Shown: in pieces, positions 1 through 6,523 of the stretch | Layout of the letters: every line of letters starts with the position of its first letter | How positions within the stretch are numbered: position 1 is the first letter of the stretch | NCBI GenBank assembly: GCA_002371135.1 | Contig: DFGB01000001.1 | Coordinates: 70,049 to 123,391, forward strand | Length of the DNA stretch: 53,343 nucleotides | Direction: 5' to 3' | Source of the DNA: Verrucomicrobia bacterium UBA3761 | GTDB lineage: Bacteria; Verrucomicrobiota; Kiritimatiellia; RFP12; UBA1067 | Notes under the pieces: generated by a model | Seen by the model: the letters and a program-made list of their open reading frames with translations, nothing else | Told to the model about the DNA's origin: nothing | Database searches by the model: none | Made by a program: the position numbers and the translations under genes

Positions 1-5
1 TTTTG

Positions 6-70
6 GAAGTGACACCTGTCGCTTTGGGAAGTGACACCTGTCGCTTTCCGGGCGACACCTGTCGTTTTGC
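6..70. repeat. 22-bp palindromic tandem repeat, left copy
   Basis: About three units with a 22-bp period (6-27, 28-49, and a 21-bp unit at 50-70). Each contains GACACCTGTCG flanked by an AAG...CTTT-like frame. The units are degenerate forms of a 20-bp palindrome, AAAGTGACAGCTGTCACTTT. The same family recurs at 53163-53261. It lies just upstream of the phosphohexomutase promoter. Confidence 0.85.
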
Positions 71-88
71 AGGCATGCGCGGCGGGAT

Positions 89-118
89 TTGACATATCGG
101 AGCGCAATATGGTAAAAT
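89..118 (+). promoter_or_regulatory. sigma70-type promoter of the phosphohexomutase gene
   Basis: TTGACA at 89-94 and TAAAAT at 113-118 are separated by 18 bp. TGG just before the -10 gives an extended -10 element. The predicted start of transcription is near 125, leaving a short leader that contains AAGGAG at 135-140 ahead of the ATG at 145. Confidence 0.7.
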
Positions 119-144
119 ATCCGTGAACTCAAACAAGGAGAAAC

Positions 145-1497
145 ATGGGCATTTTCAAAGCATATGACATCCGGGGAATCTATGGCAAGGACCTGGACGA
201 GGCGATATTCGAAAAGATCGCCCGCGCCTACGCGAAGTTCGCCAACGTGAAGAAGGTCGTGGTCGCCCGCGACTGCCGGAAATCTTCCGATTCGCTTTTC
301 GCCGCGTTCACCAAGGGCCTCGTGGATGTGGGCGTGGATGTGATCGACATCGGCCTTGCTTCTACGCCGATGAGCTATTTCGCGAACGGCACTCTCAAGG
401 CCGACGGCTCCGTGATGATCACCGCTTCCCACAACACGAAGGAGTGGAACGGTTGCAAGCTCTGCCGCGCCAACGCGGTGCCGATTTCCGGCGCGACCGG
501 CATCAAGGATATCGAGAAGATGGTGATGGAGGGCGACCTCGGCGAAGATGCCGCCGTAAAGGGGACGATCGCGAAAGTCGATGTTTCCAAGGAATACGGC
601 GAGCACGTCCGCGCATTCGCGCATCTCGCTAAGCCCGTGCACGTCGCGATGGATTTCGGCAACGGCATGGGCATCGCCGAATCCGTCGCGTATCAAGGCC
701 AGACGATGCTTACGCACGACGACCTTTACGGCGAATACGACGGCGACTTCCCGCACCACGCGGCGAACCCGCTCGAACACGAAACGCTCGACGACCTGCG
801 AAAGCTCATCAAGGACAATCCCGGCAAGTATGCGTTTGGCGTCGCGTACGACGGCGACGCGGACCGCGCGGGCTTCATCGACGAGAAGGGCGAGATCATC
901 GCGATGGATTTCATCACGGCGCTCATTTCCCAGGATCTCCTCAAGACCAACCCCGGCGCGGCGTGCTTCTACGATCTTAGGTCGACGAAGGCCGCGGACG
1001 AGGCGATCGCCGAAGCCGGCGGCAAGCCGATGATGTCGCGCGTAGGTCACTCGTTCATCAAGGCGCAGATGCGCGAGAACGATGCGATTTTCGCGGGCGA
1101 ACTTTCCGGCCACTATTACTTCAAAGCGAACTTCACCGCGGAGTCGTCCTCGATGGCGACATACGCGCTCGCCAACATCGTCTCCGCCTCGGAGAAGCCG
1201 CTTTCGGAGCTCATCGCCCCGTTGCGCCGCTACAGCCAGTCCGGTGAAATCAACACGAAGACCACGACGCCTCCGGCGGAAATCCTCGCCAAGATCAAGG
1301 CCGATTATTCCGCCAAGAGCGGTGCGAAGGTGTTCGAACTCGATGGCGTGTCGGTCGACGCGTGGGACACGGAAGGCTGGTGGGCCAACGTCCGCATGAG
1401 CAACACGGAACCGCTGGTGCGTCTCAACCTCGAAGGCAAGACGCCCGCAATCATGGAGAAGAAGCGCGATGAATTTCTCGCTGTCATCAGGAGCTGA
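145..1497 (+). CDS. manB: phosphomannomutase/phosphoglucomutase
   Basis: A 450-residue alpha-D-phosphohexomutase that interconverts hexose-6-phosphate and hexose-1-phosphate in the cytoplasm, feeding nucleotide-sugar synthesis. All four family signatures are visible. The phosphoserine loop TASHN has Ser95. The metal loop DGDADR has Asp236, 238 and 240. The sugar-specificity loop is GELSG at 318-322. The phosphate-binding segment RMSNTEPLVRLNLEG is near the C-terminus. The length is normal for the ManB/AlgC group. The ATG at 145 follows AAGGAG (135-140) and a good promoter. The gene end overlaps the next gene by 29 bp. Activity on mannose versus glucose phosphates cannot be decided by eye. The surface-polymer genes at the other end of the window are one likely consumer of its product. 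Confidence 0.93.
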   Translation: MGIFKAYDIRGIYGKDLDEAIFEKIARAYAKFANVKKVVVARDCRKSSDSLFAAFTKGLVDVGVDVIDIGLASTPMSYFANGTLKADGSVMITASHNTKEWNGCKLCRANAVPISGATGIKDIEKMVMEGDLGEDAAVKGTIAKVDVSKEYGEHVRAFAHLAKPVHVAMDFGNGMGIAESVAYQGQTMLTHDDLYGEYDGDFPHHAANPLEHETLDDLRKLIKDNPGKYAFGVAYDGDADRAGFIDEKGEIIAMDFITALISQDLLKTNPGAACFYDLRSTKAADEAIAEAGGKPMMSRVGHSFIKAQMRENDAIFAGELSGHYYFKANFTAESSSMATYALANIVSASEKPLSELIAPLRRYSQSGEINTKTTTPPAEILAKIKADYSAKSGAKVFELDGVSVDAWDTEGWWANVRMSNTEPLVRLNLEGKTPAIMEKKRDEFLAVIRS

Positions 1498-2647
1498 CGC
1501 ATTCGGGAGGGCCGCTCTCGTCGCGGCCGCTCTGGCGTTGTTCGCGGCGGGGTGCGGGCCTTCCGACGGCTCGAAGGAGTACGTCGAGGCCGAGGAGGCC
1601 TACAAGGTGCGCAATTTCGAGAAGGCCGAACAGGGCTTTCTGCGTTCTGCGGAACTTTCCCCCACGAACGTCGACGCGCTTGTGATGCTCACGCGCGTTC
1701 GCCTCGACAAGGGCGACATCAAGGAGGCCGCGCTTTCGATCGCGGCCGCCGCGGCACTCGCGCCGGATGATGTCGACGTCATCGAACTCGGCGCCCAGAC
1801 GGCTTGGTATTCGCAGGACTACGGCAAAGCGCGCGAAGGATATCTGCGCTTGACGAAGGATGCATCCCTCTCGCCCGAGATGCGCTCGCAGGCCTTCACC
1901 GGGCTTGGCATCGTCGACCTCGCGTTGATCGACCAGGACCCGTCGTCCGGCTGGATGCGGGACCGCGCGCGCGTCGAACTCCTCCAAGCCCTCGCCCTCG
2001 ACATGCGCAACGCATCCGCCCACTACCACCTCGGATTGCTCTATCGCGACGCGTTCCATTTCTTCGAAGCGGCGCTCGACCAGTTCAACCTGTTCGCGAA
2101 GCTTTCCGAAGAAGCCGATCAGCGCGTGCGCAGGGTGCAACATGACGTGATCCACAACCTGAAGGCGCAGATCAACGACAACTTCGCGAAAATCCCCGGC
2201 GCCTCCTCGCGCGACGCAAACGCCTGCGCCAAAGCGCTCAAGCGTGGCGACGAGGCGTGGAAGAAGTCGCAGTATCGCACCGCCCGCTCTGCCTATGCCG
2301 AGGCGTACAAGGCCGACCCGCTCTCCTACCAGGCGGCCGTAAACCTCGCCAAGGCGTGGGAGAAGACCGACCAGACCGCGAACGGCAGGCAAAAGGCCTA
2401 CGGCTATTATCGCGCGGCTTGCCATCTCAAGCCCAGCGGCAAGGCGCTCTTCATCCAGACGGGCGACCTCGCGATGAAGATCGGCAACTACGCAAGCGCC
2501 GTCGACCTCTACTCGCGCGCCGTCGCGGCCAGCTCTCGCGACATCACCGCCATCGATTGTCTCATCCGCGCCCTGCGCAAGGCCGGTTCGGCCAAAGCCG
2601 CCGCCCAATACCAGACCTATAGAGATACGATACCAGTGCGAAAGTAA
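1469..2647 (+). CDS. TPR-repeat lipoprotein
   Basis: A 392-residue protein with an N-terminal hydrophobic segment ending in the lipobox-like ALFAAGC. It is probably exported and lipidated on Cys29. The rest is helical tetratricopeptide-type repeats, for example the stretches starting EAYKVRNFEKAEQGF, ARSAYAEAYKADPLSYQAA and GNYASAVDLYSRAVAA. Such proteins usually act as scaffolds at the envelope; no enzyme motif is seen. The chosen ATG lies inside the preceding gene (29-bp overlap) with GGAGA about 9 bp upstream, which suggests translational coupling. The signal peptide lacks an early basic residue (first Arg at 14), which is slightly unusual. The stop codon TAA lies in the first unit of a GTAGGAA-type repeat array. 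Confidence 0.82.
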   Translation: MNFSLSSGADAFGRAALVAAALALFAAGCGPSDGSKEYVEAEEAYKVRNFEKAEQGFLRSAELSPTNVDALVMLTRVRLDKGDIKEAALSIAAAAALAPDDVDVIELGAQTAWYSQDYGKAREGYLRLTKDASLSPEMRSQAFTGLGIVDLALIDQDPSSGWMRDRARVELLQALALDMRNASAHYHLGLLYRDAFHFFEAALDQFNLFAKLSEEADQRVRRVQHDVIHNLKAQINDNFAKIPGASSRDANACAKALKRGDEAWKKSQYRTARSAYAEAYKADPLSYQAAVNLAKAWEKTDQTANGRQKAYGYYRAACHLKPSGKALFIQTGDLAMKIGNYASAVDLYSRAVAASSRDITAIDCLIRALRKAGSAKAAAQYQTYRDTIPVRK

Positions 2648-2661
2648 GAAAGCGAAGTAGA

Positions 2662-2766
2662 AAGTAGGAGATTTTAAGTAGGAAGTAGGAGATAATACGT
2701 ACGCCCCGACTGAACAGCAAATTCCCTACTTCCTACTTTCTACTTCCTACTTAAAATCTCCTACTT
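2662..2766. repeat. GTAGGAA heptamer array with perfect 27-bp inverted arms
   Basis: Two arms at 2662-2688 and 2740-2766 are exact reverse complements (27 bp) separated by 51 bp. Both are built of GTAGGAA/GTAGGAG units around ATTTTAA. The array fills the space between the TPR gene stop and the next start codon. As RNA it would fold into a long hairpin, so it may serve as a terminator or processing site. Confidence 0.85.
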
Positions 2767-2782
2767 CCAACTGCCAACTGCC

Positions 2783-3181
2783 ATGGACCTCCTTCCCGCA
2801 GACTGGGTGCTTTGCGCCTTCGCGCTGGCGATGGCGGTCCTTGGTTTGTTCCGCGGCTTTTCGGGGACCCTTGCGTTCTTCGTCGCGATAGCGGTCGCGT
2901 CCGGCGCGGGGATGGCGCTTTGGAATTATCTAGAGCGGTATCTCTCCGCCGACTGGCAGCGCGGCGCTGCGACGCTCGTCGCGGCGCTCCTTGTTTTCGG
3001 ACTTGCGAGAATCGCCGTCAAGAAATCCGTCAACGTCCTTCTCGCGCAACCGACGGACGCGCTCGTGGGCATGGTTTTCGGCGCCGTCTTCGGCGTCGCA
3101 CCCGTCTTCATCTGGGCCAAAACCGGCATGTGGCTGGAGTACTCCCGCCTCGCTTTGGAGGTTTCCAGATATGTCGGGTGA
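2783..3181 (+). CDS. CvpA-like small membrane protein
   Basis: A 132-residue protein with about four hydrophobic segments. The N-terminal part (DWVLCAFALAMAVLGLFRG) has the layout of the CvpA/colicin V production family: an Asp, a membrane helix and then a G-x-R-G turn. Family members are inner-membrane proteins tied to envelope and colicin phenotypes; the molecular role is poorly known. No Shine-Dalgarno is visible before ATG 2783, which directly follows a repeat array. Its 3' end overlaps the sigma factor start by 11 bp, so the two are probably co-translated. The family call rests on pattern only. Confidence 0.6.
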   Translation: MDLLPADWVLCAFALAMAVLGLFRGFSGTLAFFVAIAVASGAGMALWNYLERYLSADWQRGAATLVAALLVFGLARIAVKKSVNVLLAQPTDALVGMVFGAVFGVAPVFIWAKTGMWLEYSRLALEVSRYVG

Positions 3182-3668
3182 AGAACTCCTCGCCGAGGCA
3201 AAGAAGTTCGAGAAAAATCTCCTGAACTTTTTCTGGCGCCAGAACGTTTCATATAACGAGGCGGAAGATTTGTTGCAGGAGACATACCTGCGGCTCTGGA
3301 AATACCGCGACAGGTACGTGGCGACGGCCAAGCTCTCGACATTCCTTTTCACGCTCGCGCGCCAGGTTCGCATCGACGCATTGAGGCGCCAGACGCGGCG
3401 CGAAACTCGCGAGGAGGGATGGATCAAGGAGCAGGGTGATGTCGTCCAGCCTGTGTTCCCGGTGCGCGACGACGTGCGATGGGCGCTCTCGCAGCTCTCT
3501 GACGCATTGCGCGAGACGGTGGAACTTGCGATATTCCAGGATCTCCCTTACGCGGAAGTCGCCGAAATCCTTGGCGTGCCGGTGGGGACGGTCAAATCGC
3601 GAATGTCCGCCGCCTTGAAACAGTTGAAGGAGTTGTTCGATGAGCAGGGATCTGGAAGAAACTCTTGA
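3171..3668 (+). CDS. ECF-type RNA polymerase sigma factor
   Basis: A 165-residue sigma-70 family regulator. Region 2 is visible in SYNEAEDLLQETYLRLWKYR. Region 4 is visible in the helix-turn-helix LPYAEVAEILGVPVGTVKSR. Only these two regions are present, as expected for extracytoplasmic-function sigma factors, so it should direct RNA polymerase to a small stress or envelope regulon. The start at ATG 3171 is set by GGAGG at 3157-3161 and by where sigma similarity begins. A longer reading to 2991 would only translate the CvpA-like gene in another frame. It overlaps CvpA (11 bp) and the next gene (29 bp), forming one operon. Confidence 0.9.
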   Translation: MSGEELLAEAKKFEKNLLNFFWRQNVSYNEAEDLLQETYLRLWKYRDRYVATAKLSTFLFTLARQVRIDALRRQTRRETREEGWIKEQGDVVQPVFPVRDDVRWALSQLSDALRETVELAIFQDLPYAEVAEILGVPVGTVKSRMSAALKQLKELFDEQGSGRNS

Positions 3669-4116
3669 CGAACTCGGGCCGGAATACCGCGAGGTAGTCG
3701 CATGGCTGAAGACTTCGCGCGCCCCGAGGCGGCCGCGCATCGTTCGCAAATTGCGGTTTTCGCGCGCCGCGGTTTCGTCTCTCGCGGCCGCGTCTGCGTC
3801 AATCGCGCTTGCGTTTTTCGCGCTGTTCAGGAGCGAGGGCGGGCGGTGCAGGGCCCCGGTGGAATACACTGCCGCGTTTGGCGGGCCCGGGAGCGTGGAA
3901 GAGCTCGTCAAGACGCAAAACCCCGACGGCAGCTGGTCGAGCGATTTCCTCACCCGCCAGAACGCTGCCGCGCTCGGGCGGGCCGCGTTTCATCGCGGCC
4001 GGACCGGAATCGCCTACCGCAAGGCCATGCGCTACATGAAGATGAACGGCATTGCCGCTCTTTCGTCCGAAGAATTCGACAGCCGCTTTGACCGCGCTCT
4101 AGCGCGGACAAAGTAA
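3640..4116 (+). CDS. putative membrane anti-sigma factor
   Basis: A 158-residue protein with a basic cytoplasmic N-terminus (about 1-43), one membrane helix (about 44-63) and an external C-terminal part. Start overlap with the ECF sigma gene plus the cytoplasm-helix-periplasm layout is the classic arrangement of an anti-sigma factor, so this role is inferred from context. No ASD/zinc-finger (HxxxCxxC) motif is seen. The outer part contains QNPDGSWS, resembling the QW repeat of squalene-cyclase/prenyltransferase alpha-barrels, here as a single short copy. AAGGAG at 3627-3632 supports the start. The stop lies at the edge of purine-rich repeats. Confidence 0.5.
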   Translation: MSRDLEETLDELGPEYREVVAWLKTSRAPRRPRIVRKLRFSRAAVSSLAAASASIALAFFALFRSEGGRCRAPVEYTAAFGGPGSVEELVKTQNPDGSWSSDFLTRQNAAALGRAAFHRGRTGIAYRKAMRYMKMNGIAALSSEEFDSRFDRALARTK

Positions 4117-4125
4117 GAAGAGAGA

Positions 4126-4200
4126 ATCTAGACTTTCTAGAGAATCTAGACTTTCTGGAATTTCTGGATGTCCAGGGCCTTCCCTCTTCCCTCTTTCCTT
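4126..4200. repeat. 9-bp TCTAGA-type array followed by a CTTCCCT array
   Basis: Five units of a 9-bp period (TCTAGACTT, TCTAGAGAA, TCTAGACTT, TCTGGAATT, TCTGGATGT), then CTTCCCT/CTCTTCC 7-bp units. They occupy the gap between the anti-sigma candidate and the TIR operon promoter. Confidence 0.8.
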
Positions 4201-4206
4201 TTCCAC

Positions 4207-4236
4207 TTGAAATGCCAATGTGTTTTTTGGTATAAT
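4207..4236 (+). promoter_or_regulatory. promoter of the TIR/alarmone operon
   Basis: TTGAAA at 4207-4212 and TATAAT at 4231-4236 have an 18-bp spacer. TGG before the -10 makes it an extended -10. Transcription should begin near 4243. GGAGG at 4266-4270 then serves the ATG at 4281. No further promoter is needed before the end of the five-gene set at 11415. Confidence 0.72.
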
Positions 4237-4280
4237 TCCGCGTGGAAAAGGATGCACGATAACATGGAGGTCAGGCGACA

Positions 4281-5132
4281 ATGGCGATAGAGGCATATTG
4301 CAGCAAGAGAGAATGCGATGTGTTCGTTTCAGGCGCGTCGGACGATGCCGCCATGGCGGGTGAAATCGCGGAAATGCTGAAGCGCAAAGGCTACAATGTC
4401 TATTTCGCCGCAGGAGGGCCGCAGAGAGCCAGACTTGCCGCGATAAGCAGGTGCAAGGATTTTGTCGCAGTCCTGGGCAAGGCCGGGATGCAGGCGCTCG
4501 CGGACGGCGCGAGTCCGTTTGCGCAGGAGGTGCGCCGCGCGGTCGAGCGCGAGCGCAATGTCATTCCCGTATCGCTCGATGGCGCCGGCGCCGCTCTCGC
4601 GGCGCTCTGCAAGACGCCGGGTCTCGCGGACGAGATATGCGATTTCGCAGCCTTGCCTGTTGTCGACGCGGCTTCGCTGACTTCGCGGCTGACTTCGCGC
4701 CCGCGCTGGAGCATGATTTCGACGATGCTCGCCGCGCTCGTGGCGGCGCTCGCCATTGCTCTTGGCGCGGCGATGCTGTGCCGCGCCTTTTCGGAATTCC
4801 CAAGGACTGCGACGGAGCGGGTAACGGCATCGCGCCTCTTGGCGGCGATCGAGAGCAGCGCGGCGGCGTATGCAGGAGTGTCCGGCGGCCAGGTGCGGAC
4901 CTTGGGCAAGGCCGAGGCGATCGAACTCGTGCGCAGCCTTGACGGCGCCGGGGTGGATCAAGTGGCGCTCGCGGCCGTCCTCGCCGTTCCGGAGGCAAGA
5001 CGCAGCGGCCTCCCGCTCCGGGGCAGGAATGCGTTTGAACGCGACATATCCAAGGTCCTTTCCTCCATCCATTGCAAAGAGGCCGGAGAATGTGGGATTC
5101 GCGTTTCGAAGTTGCTGGAGGGCATGAAATGA
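4281..5132 (+). CDS. membrane-anchored TIR-domain protein (divergent)
   Basis: 283 residues. Residues 11-125 read as a TIR/TIR-like fold: beta strand ECDVFVSGAS, helix, strand YNVYFAAGG, strand FVAVLG, and then SPFAQEVRRAVE with Glu83 where bacterial TIR NADases keep their catalytic Glu, followed by RNVIPVSLD. A membrane helix lies at about 145-167, leaving a roughly 115-residue outer domain with no recognised motif. TIR domains cleave NAD+ or make cyclic-ADPR-type signals. The usual Trp four residues before the Glu is missing, so activity is uncertain. The stop overlaps the next ATG (ATGA). With the following gene it matches the domain order of the fused TIR-TM-PDZ protein at 11622. Confidence 0.72.
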   Translation: MAIEAYCSKRECDVFVSGASDDAAMAGEIAEMLKRKGYNVYFAAGGPQRARLAAISRCKDFVAVLGKAGMQALADGASPFAQEVRRAVERERNVIPVSLDGAGAALAALCKTPGLADEICDFAALPVVDAASLTSRLTSRPRWSMISTMLAALVAALAIALGAAMLCRAFSEFPRTATERVTASRLLAAIESSAAAYAGVSGGQVRTLGKAEAIELVRSLDGAGVDQVALAAVLAVPEARRSGLPLRGRNAFERDISKVLSSIHCKEAGECGIRVSKLLEGMK

Positions 5133-6523
5133 GAGATGTTGCTTTTTCCAAGGCGATGCTCGCGGGGGCGTTGATTTTCCTTGCCGCGGCGTTCGCGTTC
5201 TACGTCGAATCCGGCGACGGACCCTCTCCGACGGAAAGGCGTGTCATGAAGGAAATGGCGTTTGCCGGGACCGCCTACGACGGCATCGGCGCGGAACTCG
5301 ACGCGTTCGCGGCCAAGGCGGCCGCCGCCGAGAGCGACGAAAGTCTGGCGGGGGCGGGCGAAGAGTTCGAAAGGAACTTGGCGGCCCTTGTTTCAAACCT
5401 GCGGCTGCAGGCGCAAATCGCAGGCGTCGGACAGAATGCGAACGAGGTGCGGACGGCCACAGGTGTAAACGCCAAGAGCACGATCGAGCGCGCGGAGGAC
5501 CTTGCGCTCAACCTCGTCAATCAATCCGGGCTCTTGACCGGCGCAGGGCAACGCACCGCCGCGGTGACGAATGCTATGCAAAAAGCGTTCGAAGAGTCTC
5601 GCCGGCGCCAAGCCGCGGCGCTCGGCGGAATGCTCAAGGAAAATTCTTCTCCGCAGGACGCAAAGCGCATGGCGGAAACGCTGGGCGCCGAGTGGAAAGA
5701 GGTCGGCAAGACGGTCGCGCTTGGCGACGACGCCGCGAAGAAAGCCCTCAGGCAGGCGGAGAAGGAGGAGAAGAAAGCGGCGGCGGACGTGCGCATGCAA
5801 GCGAAGGGCGCCGCGCCCGGCAAAACGGCAAAGACGTCGTTCGGGGCGTCTGCGAAGGCGGCGGCGGAACTCGCCGCCAAGGCGCAGGCCCGCGCGGCCC
5901 AGACAGGCGCGGCGGTGCAGACGCCGCCTACGCCCGCAACGACGCCGCTGCCGCAGGCGTCCGGGCCGCAAGGCGCAACCGATGCCAGTTTGAAATTGGA
6001 TGTCGTCGACGAAGTTCTCATCGCGTATCGCGACAGGCACATGCCAGCCGACGGCGATTCGCCAGGCGAAGTGTGGAACAAAATGCGCTGGATGTTGAAG
6101 ATGGGATTCGACAGCCGCGCCTTGGATTGTCTCGACGGGTATCGCTCCGCCTGTCTGGCCGAGTCTGGCGAAGACGAACTCGACGATGCGACGAAGATTA
6201 TGGCCGATTCGACGGAAAAGTTCATCAAGGAGATGCGCGAACTCGAGGTGGACGGCGGAGTGATGGTCGCCTCGATCATAGACAAGGACGCCGCCGAGGC
6301 GGACGAGGCTGGCGGACGGGAGTGCTACCGCGTGGGAGACATCATCACATGCGTCGGAACGAACGTCTGCAATACAGTGGACGAACTTACGGCCCACTAT
6401 GCCGAGGGGGAGCCTGTCAAACTCTACTACCTTCAGGAAACAGGCGCACTGACCAACATGGTGCAGGAGGCGTCTGGACAGGACCTTGAAGCAACGTATC
6501 AATTCAGGGAGATTTCGAAATGA
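5129..6523 (+). CDS. membrane-anchored coiled-coil protein with PDZ-like C-terminus
   Basis: 464 residues. An N-terminal signal anchor (KAMLAGALIFLAAAFAFYV) places the rest outside the cytoplasm. The middle is Ala/Lys/Glu-rich coiled coil with a low-complexity Ala/Pro linker (about 230-290). A helical segment DSPGEVWNKMRWMLKMGF and a PDZ-like domain (from DGGVMVASIIDKDAAEADEA through CYRVGDIITCVGTNVCNTVDE) follow. The last two parts align with the C-terminus of the protein at 11622 (DEPGILWGKVLRF and AAGVMVTGFEPPA...FKVGDIVTGMDGKAVT). PDZ domains bind exposed C-terminal peptides, so an envelope-sensing role is plausible. Start 5129 is chosen for the GGAGG (5117-5121), the ATGA overlap, and because the hydrophobic anchor follows. 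Confidence 0.75.
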   Translation: MRDVAFSKAMLAGALIFLAAAFAFYVESGDGPSPTERRVMKEMAFAGTAYDGIGAELDAFAAKAAAAESDESLAGAGEEFERNLAALVSNLRLQAQIAGVGQNANEVRTATGVNAKSTIERAEDLALNLVNQSGLLTGAGQRTAAVTNAMQKAFEESRRRQAAALGGMLKENSSPQDAKRMAETLGAEWKEVGKTVALGDDAAKKALRQAEKEEKKAAADVRMQAKGAAPGKTAKTSFGASAKAAAELAAKAQARAAQTGAAVQTPPTPATTPLPQASGPQGATDASLKLDVVDEVLIAYRDRHMPADGDSPGEVWNKMRWMLKMGFDSRALDCLDGYRSACLAESGEDELDDATKIMADSTEKFIKEMRELEVDGGVMVASIIDKDAAEADEAGGRECYRVGDIITCVGTNVCNTVDELTAHYAEGEPVKLYYLQETGALTNMVQEASGQDLEATYQFREISK

